Assembly: GCA_021160865.1 (NCBI GenBank)
Contig: JAGHBS010000273.1
Location: forward strand, 1 to 16,911
DNA length: 16,911 nt
Source: Planctomycetota bacterium
Lineage (GTDB): Bacteria > Planctomycetota > Phycisphaerae > SM23-33
Reading direction: 5' to 3'
How positions within the stretch are numbered: position 1 is the stretch's first letter; each line of letters opens with the position of its first letter. This document shows, in pieces, positions 8,558-15,150 of this stretch. The translations under genes and the position numbers were made by a program. The notes below the pieces were generated by a model. The model was not told the origin of the DNA, ran no database searches, and saw only the letters and a program-made list of their open reading frames with translations.

Positions 8558-8872
8558 TTATTTGGGCGAAATTGCAAGGCAGATTAATCGCTGCTCCGAT
8601 GTATTAATGATTGTATGGGGCTGGTCTTTTTCGAATATAACCAAATGTCCCATGGCGACATTTTTCTTTTCCTTTCCTGCCTTTAGGACGCCGTTAGCAG
8701 CGATGAAATAATAGGCACATCGTTCTGTTGCAGAGTATTCCTGCCCGGGCTCGAAACAGAGCAAATCGCAGGTAAAATCATCCGATTTTCCCAGATGAAC
8801 CCGTTGTGGACGGGCGGAATTAAAACGCACCTTCGCTATGGCATTGATGTGTTCCATAGTTAATTCAGCCAC
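8558..8872 (-). CDS. Small cupin-domain protein with a degenerate metal site
   Basis: The 104-residue protein is a single cupin barrel. Motif 1 is recognisable as CFEPGQEYSATERCAYYFI, but the HxH metal ligands expected after PGQE are absent (ATER instead). Motif 2, GHLVIFEKDQPHTIIN, keeps the proline, histidine and asparagine. Loss of the first ligands suggests a binding or sensing role, or an altered metal site, rather than ordinary dioxygenase chemistry. The longest reading starts at GTG 8872. An ATG five codons in (8857) is equally possible, as neither has a clear Shine-Dalgarno. It is convergent with lysA (50 bases between stops) and divergent from the zinc-ribbon gene. The ligand is unknown. 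Confidence 0.75.
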   Translation of the reverse strand: MAELTMEHINAIAKVRFNSARPQRVHLGKSDDFTCDLLCFEPGQEYSATERCAYYFIAANGVLKAGKEKKNVAMGHLVIFEKDQPHTIINTSEQRLICLAISPK

Positions 8873-8902
8873 GGATTTACTGCTTATTTATTTATCGGCA
8901 AA

Positions 8903-8949
8903 GTTCGTTTTTACCAATAGTGTTCGTTTCTTGCTTCGGTTCGTTTTTA
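8903..8949. repeat. Three direct copies of GTTCGTTT in the divergent spacer
   Basis: GTTCGTTTTTA occurs exactly at 8903-8913 and 8939-8949, with a shorter copy (GTTCGTTTC) at 8922-8930. Start-to-start distances are 19 and 17 bases. The copies sit just upstream of the cupin gene (minus strand), within the 265-bp spacer that also precedes the plus-strand gene at 9138. They could be regulator-binding sites. The rest of the spacer (8873-9137) contains a perfect TATAAT at 8984-8989 on the plus strand without a good -35, and I see nothing else clear. Confidence 0.5.
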
Positions 8950-9137
8950 AATATCGTGGTGCAATATGAATTTCCTCGCAAGGTATAATGGATGAAGAGA
9001 GTCTTTTCTGTTTTACGCAGGTTATTCGTTGCGCCCTGCCGAGTCGATATTTTTGTACGATGGTATTTGTTGATACAATGTAATCTCGTTGGATGTGGGC
9101 AAAAAGACGATAATGTTTATCGTGGGATTTTGCATTA

Positions 9138-10565
9138 GTGGAAATACTCTGTAGCAATTGCGGTAAGACGTTTTCGCTTAGGCAGGACCTTATCGGACAT
9201 GATATTCGCTGTCCTTACTGTGGTCATGTTGTTCGCGCTGCTTTAATATCTGAATCTGATTCTAAATCTGCCAAAGGCACTAAAGATGAAGCTGATGTAA
9301 AGACGGAAACTACCAGCCAAGAGGAGTTTCCCGATGAGTTCGCTACCAAGGCAAAACTCCTGCTTCGGAAGAAATTGCTGGTCGTCTGTGAGTCTTGTGG
9401 TAAAAGGCTTACTGTCGAGCAACGATTAGAAGGTAAGACAGTACGGTGTCCTTCCTGCCAGGCGTTTGTTCATGTTCCGACGATCTCTGCTGAAAGTGCG
9501 ATGGAGCATCATCTTGCTGCAATTCGGGCTGAGCGTGAAGGCATCGCCGAAGCCGTCCCGCTTGCTGCAAAAAGTACAGGTAATACCGCCCCTGCCACAC
9601 CTGCTACTACCCGCCAAGTTCGACGGTCGAGGAGTATTGGTTGGAGTAAGTGGCTGATGGTGATTGTACTGGCAGCAGGGCTTGGAATATCAGCTGTTTA
9701 TATTGGATATATACTAATTGGTTCTTCGGAGGATAGTAATTCTGCGAAGCAAGGCGTTTCTCCCAAGATACACGAAACGAAGGTACAGGAAAATATCCCA
9801 GCCACTCGTACTGCTGTTTCCACAATGCCTACCAGGCCGTCCAAACCGGTCGTGGTAAACATCCCGCCAACGATAAAACTCATTAAGACCTACACATCAG
9901 CGATTAGTGATAATCATATTCCAGCTGAACCTGGCAAGGTATTCCTTTATGTTTTCTGCGGCATCTCTGCCGGTAGTGGCGATTTGAAAATATCGCCGTG
10001 CAAGGATGTATTTATCGATTGCAAGGAAGGCCAAATTCCCTCAGTTGGCATTTACGATGAAATCCTTGCTCTATTACAGTTAGCCCGGAAGGATGATTTC
10101 ATCATCAAGGCTCGGCAGCATCGGCGGGTAAAGTTCGTCTTTGTCATCCCGGAGGGGATTTCAATGGCGATGCTGAAGAGCAAGGTAATGGAGAATATAC
10201 TCCTACCCAATCTAACCAAACCATTTTCTGTTTCGCTTTCCGGGCTTGTAGGAAGGTACATTGAATCTGGTAGATATCTGAAATTGGAGTTCGATAATCC
10301 AATAATGGAGAAATTTCGTTTAAGTTCTCGCCACTATCTTATAATCAGGAAATGCCAAGATAAATACGTGATGTTCATCCCCCAGCTTGGCATAAGCGGG
10401 ATAATCCTACAGAAAGACGATGATAGAAACGAATATCCCGTGATATTATCAGTTGGTGGCGATACGCTCAGATGCCGTTTCCGTGCGATAGATTCTGGTA
10501 AAAGAATTATCCTCTACTTATCCGATAAGCCTTATCATCAGCTAATATATAGCAAGAAAGAATAA
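9138..10565 (+). CDS. Double zinc-ribbon, single-pass membrane protein of unknown function
   Basis: The 475-residue product begins with two zinc ribbons of the type common in planctomycetes: C5-x2-C8 ... C25-x2-C28, and C84-x2-C87 ... C104-x2-C107. The two are joined by an acidic, low-complexity linker (about 38-75). A charged/Pro-Thr-rich segment leads to one transmembrane helix (about 171-194), then a linker, and a roughly 235-residue C-terminal region (about 241-475) rich in beta strands. The start of that region (IKTYTSAISDN ... EPGKVFLYVF) recalls DUF4352-like extracellular Ig folds, but this is only a resemblance. The topology implies cytoplasmic zinc ribbons and an external C-terminal domain. 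The start is GTG at 9138, because the first zinc-ribbon cysteine follows at once; GGGA lies ten bases upstream. The next gene begins 12 bases after the stop, so they likely form an operon. Confidence 0.82.
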   Translation: MEILCSNCGKTFSLRQDLIGHDIRCPYCGHVVRAALISESDSKSAKGTKDEADVKTETTSQEEFPDEFATKAKLLLRKKLLVVCESCGKRLTVEQRLEGKTVRCPSCQAFVHVPTISAESAMEHHLAAIRAEREGIAEAVPLAAKSTGNTAPATPATTRQVRRSRSIGWSKWLMVIVLAAGLGISAVYIGYILIGSSEDSNSAKQGVSPKIHETKVQENIPATRTAVSTMPTRPSKPVVVNIPPTIKLIKTYTSAISDNHIPAEPGKVFLYVFCGISAGSGDLKISPCKDVFIDCKEGQIPSVGIYDEILALLQLARKDDFIIKARQHRRVKFVFVIPEGISMAMLKSKVMENILLPNLTKPFSVSLSGLVGRYIESGRYLKLEFDNPIMEKFRLSSRHYLIIRKCQDKYVMFIPQLGISGIILQKDDDRNEYPVILSVGGDTLRCRFRAIDSGKRIILYLSDKPYHQLIYSKKE

Positions 10566-10577
10566 AGGGGCAAAATT

Positions 10578-11159
10578 ATGACGAGACCTTCAGAATGGCA
10601 GGGGAGGAAGAGCAGAAGACGCCGAATCCTTGGATGGATTTTAGGAATCATTGTCGGTATCTTGCTGGCGCTATTGGTATGGAAGATACACGAGATGTTG
10701 ACTCCCAAGGAATTGGCTAGACGTGTGTTCTGTGCTGCAAACCTCAGTGGTATAGGCAAGGCCATCATTTTGTATCGATCCGAAAATTATGATTTGGCAC
10801 CACCTACCCTTGCATCGCTGATACACGCAAATCTAATTGGTCCGCAGATGCTTCTTTGTCCATCTACGGGCACACAACTTCCGGTTCCAGAGTCTTTCCC
10901 TTCTTCCTCTGCGTATTATGACTACGTTTGTGATGTTGTTAGCGATTATATCTATGTGCCGCTGGGGTCGGTAAAGCATGTATCTGTGCCTGAGGATTTG
11001 ATATGCGTATATGAATTGCCTGCTAATCATTGGTATTACAGTGTCAATGTACTTTATTGGAATCATCGCGTAAGAACCGAGAAAAATCTTGATCTATTTA
11101 TGAAGAACTTACAGCGTACCAATGATTACTATGGAAAGTTGATAGGAACTAAGCGATGA
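10578..11159 (+). CDS. Membrane-anchored pseudopilin-like protein, planctomycete type
   Basis: The 193-residue protein has a very basic N-terminus (KSRRRR) and one transmembrane helix (about 17-40), then a globular part. That part has the pattern seen in planctomycete type II secretion pseudopilin-like proteins: CAANLSGIGKAIILYRSENY, a proline-led 'P.TL..L' loop, LLCPST, DYIYVPLG, and YELPANH followed by NVLYWNHRV, which corresponds to the family's 'NVLFxDGHV' ending. The usual prepilin cleavage site (G followed by FTLIE) is missing, and an uncleaved anchor is seen instead. The ATG at 10578 has AAAGGGG about eight bases upstream. The stop overlaps the next gene as ATGA. The function is unknown; a structural or periplasmic role next to the zinc-ribbon protein is inference. 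Confidence 0.78.
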   Translation: MTRPSEWQGRKSRRRRILGWILGIIVGILLALLVWKIHEMLTPKELARRVFCAANLSGIGKAIILYRSENYDLAPPTLASLIHANLIGPQMLLCPSTGTQLPVPESFPSSSAYYDYVCDVVSDYIYVPLGSVKHVSVPEDLICVYELPANHWYYSVNVLYWNHRVRTEKNLDLFMKNLQRTNDYYGKLIGTKR

Positions 11160-11755
11160 GAGAATTTACCAAATCTTTTATATGGGCGGTATTATTGGGA
11201 TTCGTCATAACACTCGTTTGCATACCCATTATAAAATCTTGCTATGAATACATAACCCGTCCCAAGCCTTTTCCGAGATATGCGGTGTCGTATGCGCAGA
11301 TTAAGAAGATTGCCGATGCAATAGCTAAATATGAGCAATCGGATAATCGTCGGCCTGATAGTCTTATGACGTTGGTCACGCGTGGATTAATTTCTCCAGA
11401 TGATTTATTCAGCCAAAGACGGCGGCGGAGACCTGCGTTCGACATTACCACAGGACGATTTGAGACTAATCCAGATGTGCTGTATTTTCCCGGTTTGCGC
11501 AAGGAAGACCCTGCCAGGTTGGTTTTGCTTTGCACTATCATGCCCCCCGGTGAGGGCAATAGTCTTCTTGTCGTCTATAACGATTATCACATCGAGGAGT
11601 TGCCACCCAAGAAGCTTCGCCAGGCTATCCAGCAGACCTATTACCAATTAACGAAGCGATTACGTACTATTACCACTAAGCCAGCCACCGCTAAGCCAGC
11701 TACTACTAAGCCAGCAACTACTGCGTCAATTACTACCGGGGCTCAAAAGCGGTGA
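11156..11755 (+). CDS. Second membrane-anchored pseudopilin-like protein with Thr/Pro-rich tail
   Basis: The 199-residue protein has one N-terminal transmembrane helix (about 8-30) and a body that aligns by eye with the preceding gene product: YAQIKKIADAIAKYEQSDN matches its NLSGIGKAIILYRSENY, SLMTLVTRGLISPDDL matches its SLIHANLIGPQML, VLYFPGL matches IYVPLG, and VVYNDYHIEEL matches VLYWNHRV. The two therefore look like diverged tandem paralogues. The cysteine-proline of LLCPST is lost here. The C-terminus ends in three near-identical KPAT units. It starts at ATG 11156 inside the upstream stop (ATGA), implying coupled translation and perhaps fixed stoichiometry. The function is unknown. It is followed by 110 bases with no recognised feature before glgP. 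Confidence 0.75.
   Translation: MREFTKSFIWAVLLGFVITLVCIPIIKSCYEYITRPKPFPRYAVSYAQIKKIADAIAKYEQSDNRRPDSLMTLVTRGLISPDDLFSQRRRRRPAFDITTGRFETNPDVLYFPGLRKEDPARLVLLCTIMPPGEGNSLLVVYNDYHIEELPPKKLRQAIQQTYYQLTKRLRTITTKPATAKPATTKPATTASITTGAQKR
11675..11719 (+). repeat. Three tandem 15-bp units encoding (T/A)KPAT
   Basis: Units at 11675-11689, 11690-11704 and 11705-11719 share the core CTAAGCCAGC and encode TKPAT, AKPAT and TKPAT. A decayed fourth unit (TASIT) follows. This in-frame tandem repeat forms the flexible tail of the second pseudopilin-like protein and may vary in copy number between strains. Confidence 0.75.
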
Positions 11756-11865
11756 ATCGGCATAATCATTCCTAACGAAATAACCGATAAATCAATCGTA
11801 CGTGTGAAATATGGTGTCATTGCCTAAAGGAGTTCTCAAACTATCAGATAGGATAGCGTGATTGT

Positions 11866-14442
11866 ATGAAACCGATACGGACGTTTCGAATAAAACCGTC
11901 ATTACCTGAGGAGCTCGCTGGCCTGCTTGATCTTGCGTATAACCTCCGATGGACCTGGCGGGGGGAGGTGCGTGAGATCTTCCGACGACTTGATTCAGAC
12001 CTCTGGGAAGCTACCGGCCATAACCCTGTAGCCATGCTCGGTAGAATCAGCCAGGAAAGATTGCAGGCTGTTTGCAAGGATCGGGGGTTCATGGCACAGT
12101 ATGAACGTGCCTGTAGCGAATTGAAAGAGTACCTCTCAAGAAAGGGGTGGTGGTGTCAACATGCTGATCAGTCGGATCGTCCGGAGGTGGCTTATTTCTG
12201 TGCAGAGTTTGGTCTAACTGAGTGCATCCCGCTGTATTCGGGCGGACTTGGAGTACTGGCGGGGGATCACCTCAAAAGTTGCTCGGAGTTGTGTATCCCA
12301 CTGGTGGGCGTGGGATTGCTCTATCAGCAAGGATATTTTCGTCAGCGACTCAATGCCGATGGCTGGCAATTGGAGATGTATCCGAGAAATGATTTTTACG
12401 AGATGCCGCTCCAGCTGGCAACAAGGTTTGATTCCGAAGGAGATGAATCTGCCCAGCCTGTTATGACCGAGGTGGAATTCCCGGGCAGAGTGGTGAAGGT
12501 ACGCATATGGGTTGTCCATGTCGGACGGGTCAGGCTTTACTTGCTCGATACAAACGTTCCTGAAAATGCTCCTGAAGATAGGGAAATTACCGATCAACTC
12601 TACGGTGGAGATCACGAAAAACGAATTAGGCAGGAAATAATCCTCGGTATCGGTGGCGTCAGGGCGCTAAAGGCGCTGGGTATCGAACCGAAGGTCTTCC
12701 ATACAAATGAGGGGCATTCGTCATTCCTCGCACTTGAACGTATCCGTATGTTAATGGCTGAAAGAAATGTTTCATTCGATACTGCAAGAGAGGTAGTGGC
12801 GGCAACTAATGTTTTTACCACTCATACGCCCGTCCCCGCAGGTAATGATGCCTTTGAGCCCTGGCTGATTGATCGATACTTTAGCCATTATTGGGAGCAA
12901 CTCGGCTTGACTCGTGAAGAGTTCCTTGCACTTGGTAGACAGAATCCTAACGATCCCAACGAACCGATGTGTCTGACAGTATTAGCAATGAAATTGAGCA
13001 ACTACAGGAATGGTGTCAGTAAGCTTCACGGAGAGGTAAGTAGAAAACTCTGGTCAGGCATCTGGCCAGGTCTTCCTGTTGATGAAGTTCCGATAACCCA
13101 TGTGACTAATGGCATCCATGCACCGAGCTGGGTTAACTACGACCTGGCGGCACTTTACGATAGATATCTCGGACCTGATTGGCAGGAGCGGCTTGACGAT
13201 CAGGAAATCTGGAACGCAATCGAGCAGATTCCCGATACCGAGTTGTGGAGGACGCACGAACGCAGACGTGAAAGACTGGTGGCATTTGCCCGCCGATGGC
13301 TTCGTCAACAACTTGAACGAAGTGGTGTGGGTTCTGCTGCACTGGCAGCGGCTGAGGAGGTGCTTGATCATGAGGCATTGACCATCGGTTTTGCCCGAAG
13401 ATTCGCCAGCTACAAGCGAGCTAATTTGATTCTTCACGATATTAATCGGCTCGAGAAGTTGTTGAATAATCCGAAGATGCCGGTGCAGATTATCTTCGCT
13501 GGCAAAGCCCATCCCCGTGATAATCCCGGTAAGGAACTTATCAGGCAGATAATCCATATCTCTCGTCGGAGCGAGTTCCGCCATAGGATGGTTTTCATCG
13601 AGGATTACGATATGAATGTAGCCAGGTATCTCGTTCAGGGTGTAGATGTCTGGCTTAATACGCCATTGCGTCCAATGGAGGCATCGGGGACGAGCGGGAT
13701 GAAGGTGGTTGTCAACGGTGGATTAAATGTCTCGGTGCTTGACGGTTGGTGGAACGAGGGCTATAGCAGCAACGTCGGCTGGGCAATAGGAGCGGGGGAG
13801 AGGTATCAAGATTTGGATTATCAAAATGAAGTTGAAAGTCGAGCCTTGTACGACTTGCTTGAGAAGGAAATCGTCCCGATGTTTTATGATAGAGGTCCTG
13901 ATGGCTTGCCGAGGGAGTGGATTAAGCGTATGAAACTTGCTGCGAAAGAGCTCGCTCCACGATTTAGTTCTAACCGTATGGTGCGAGAATATGCTGAAAG
14001 ATTCTATTTACCAGCAGCAAGCCGATGGGAAGAACTGACTCGTAATAACCTCACCCTCGCTGAGGAACTTTCCAGGTGGAAGCGATGGCTAAGAGAGCGG
14101 TTCGATCAGATTTGTATAGAAGATGTTCACGATAATATCAACGGCGTTTCGCATGTTGGTCAAACGGTGCGAATTGAAGCCACCGTTGCGTTAGGTGAGA
14201 TTAGCCCTGAAAATGTCTCTGTTCAGTTATACTACGGTAGATTGAATGCAGATGATCATCTGCAGGAAAGTCAGGTGGTTGAGATGACCCCTCTCGATAC
14301 CCCGGATGAACATGGGCGTGTCCGCTATGCTGTGGAGGTTTCATGCCAGCGTAGTGGACTTGCTGGTTATACCATACGCGTACTACCTCGACACCATGCC
14401 TTGCACGATTCCCGCGATATGGGATTGATAAAGTGGGCATGA
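11866..14442 (+). CDS. glgP: Alpha-glucan (glycogen) phosphorylase, GT35 family
   Basis: The 858-residue enzyme belongs to the long bacterial/archaeal 'alpha-glucan phosphorylase' branch, which carries an N-terminal DUF3417-type region (about 12-95, containing LAYNLRWTW). The catalytic body follows: YFCAEFGLTECIPLYSGGLG, GDHLKSCSEL, HTNEGHSSF, TTHTPVPAGND, HVTNGIH, FARRFASYKRA, FAGKAHPRD, and the PLP site EASGTSGMK with K613, then GWWNEGY. It cleaves alpha-1,4-glucans with phosphate, releasing glucose 1-phosphate from storage polysaccharide in the cytoplasm. The last 110 residues form a beta-rich C-terminal region usual for this branch. The ATG at 11866 has only a weak Shine-Dalgarno, and a better AAAGGAG (11826-11832) is too far upstream to serve it. 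No glycogen synthase or branching enzyme is in the window. All catalytic motifs look intact. Confidence 0.95.
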   Translation: MKPIRTFRIKPSLPEELAGLLDLAYNLRWTWRGEVREIFRRLDSDLWEATGHNPVAMLGRISQERLQAVCKDRGFMAQYERACSELKEYLSRKGWWCQHADQSDRPEVAYFCAEFGLTECIPLYSGGLGVLAGDHLKSCSELCIPLVGVGLLYQQGYFRQRLNADGWQLEMYPRNDFYEMPLQLATRFDSEGDESAQPVMTEVEFPGRVVKVRIWVVHVGRVRLYLLDTNVPENAPEDREITDQLYGGDHEKRIRQEIILGIGGVRALKALGIEPKVFHTNEGHSSFLALERIRMLMAERNVSFDTAREVVAATNVFTTHTPVPAGNDAFEPWLIDRYFSHYWEQLGLTREEFLALGRQNPNDPNEPMCLTVLAMKLSNYRNGVSKLHGEVSRKLWSGIWPGLPVDEVPITHVTNGIHAPSWVNYDLAALYDRYLGPDWQERLDDQEIWNAIEQIPDTELWRTHERRRERLVAFARRWLRQQLERSGVGSAALAAAEEVLDHEALTIGFARRFASYKRANLILHDINRLEKLLNNPKMPVQIIFAGKAHPRDNPGKELIRQIIHISRRSEFRHRMVFIEDYDMNVARYLVQGVDVWLNTPLRPMEASGTSGMKVVVNGGLNVSVLDGWWNEGYSSNVGWAIGAGERYQDLDYQNEVESRALYDLLEKEIVPMFYDRGPDGLPREWIKRMKLAAKELAPRFSSNRMVREYAERFYLPAASRWEELTRNNLTLAEELSRWKRWLRERFDQICIEDVHDNINGVSHVGQTVRIEATVALGEISPENVSVQLYYGRLNADDHLQESQVVEMTPLDTPDEHGRVRYAVEVSCQRSGLAGYTIRVLPRHHALHDSRDMGLIKWA

Positions 14443-14509
14443 AACGAGCGAAAATTATCAGGATTATCTCGTGGCGTATAGCATAATCGTTATATATTTA
14501 TAAAATGGT

Positions 14510-14537
14510 TTGACTTATCAGGGTAGTTTGGTATTAT
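14510..14537 (+). promoter_or_regulatory. Candidate promoter of the thrS-infC operon
   Basis: TTGACT (14510-14515) and TATTAT (14532-14537), spaced by 16 bases, each match the sigma-70 consensus at 5 of 6 positions. They lie in the 279-bp gap between glgP and thrS. Transcription from here would begin near 14544 and give a leader of about 178 bases. This is the best-looking promoter in the window by eye. Confidence 0.45.
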
Positions 14538-14721
14538 ATGGTGGTAGTTATCTGATGATTCGATTTACCAGAATGATATTAGGGGTTTGCATTAGGTTTG
14601 AAAAGGCTGGAGCCGACACACCTAAGCCAGTTTTGTTTGTCATGGAAGGAAGACTCTCATTGGTTCAAAGCAGCAAGGGAGCGGTTTTTCAATTCCTGAA
14701 AGTTCACGTACAATCGTCGCC

Positions 14722-15150
14722 ATGATTACGATTAAATTACCCGACGGTGCTGTCAAAGAGTATTCGGACGAAGTCACTCCTGCTGATATTGCGAGGGAAG
14801 TTTCACCCCAATTAGCCGATCGCGCATTGGCGGCTGAAGTTGATGGTGAGGTGGTCGATCTTTCAACGAAAATCACCGAGGGAACTCACACCGTCAGGAT
14901 TTTGACCGAAGACGATGAGCGGAGTCTGGAGATACTTCGCCATACCACTGCTCATGTCCTTGCCCAGGCGGTAAGAAGGATATTCGGCAATGAGGTTCAA
15001 TATACCATCGGTCCTGCGCTTATAAATGATTCCCAATATGGATTTTACTATGATTTTGATTACCCGTGCCTATCAGTGCCGATGATTTGCCCCGAATTGA
15101 ACAGGAGATGCAAAAAATCGTCGAGGAAAAGATTCCCATCGAACGATTAG
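14722..15150 (+). CDS. thrS: Threonyl-tRNA synthetase, N-terminal fragment (frameshifted)
   Basis: This frame carries the start of ThrRS: the TGS domain (MITIKLPDGAVKEYSDEVTP onward, residues 1-61) and the beginning of the editing domain, with H74 and H78 of the HxxxH zinc/editing motif (ILRHTTAHVLAQAV), then TIGPALINDS and GFYYDFDYP at about 107-115. After that the homology stops, and the remaining residues to the stop at 15150 are unrelated out-of-frame translation. The true continuation is in the frame at 15066. ThrRS charges tRNA-Thr and edits mis-attached serine. The ATG at 14722 fits the family N-terminus, but no clear Shine-Dalgarno precedes it. Confidence 0.9.
   Translation: MITIKLPDGAVKEYSDEVTPADIAREVSPQLADRALAAEVDGEVVDLSTKITEGTHTVRILTEDDERSLEILRHTTAHVLAQAVRRIFGNEVQYTIGPALINDSQYGFYYDFDYPCLSVPMICPELNRRCKKSSRKRFPSND
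15060..15068 (+). other. thrS: -1 frameshift position within thrS
   Basis: Homology passes from the frame of 14722 (ending YYDFDYP) to the frame of 15066 (starting PISADDLPRIEQEM). The second frame has stops at 15051 and 15057, so the switch must fall between about 15060 and 15068. The short run CCC at 15063-15065 is the simplest site: one more C would give D-Y-P-V-P-I-S in a single open frame. No classic slippery heptamer is present. Confidence 0.85.

Noticed and set aside
8888..9157. Minus-strand open frame of 89 codons in the spacer between the cupin and zinc-ribbon genes
   Set aside because: It resembles no family I know, overlaps the start of the zinc-ribbon gene, and covers the repeat array; its Lys/Thr pattern comes from the repeated GTTCGTTT motif.
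13054..13584. Minus-strand open frame of 176 codons
   Set aside because: It lies wholly inside glgP, whose protein is clearly conserved there; it is a shadow frame.
14444..14472. Terminator after glgP (ACGAG paired with CTCGT)
   Set aside because: The stem is five pairs with a 19-base loop and no T run, so it is not credible as an intrinsic terminator.
14544..14721. T-box or other known riboswitch in the thrS leader
   Set aside because: I found neither a T-box sequence nor a convincing terminator hairpin; the only small stem (CTGG with CCAG near 14608-14632) is too weak.
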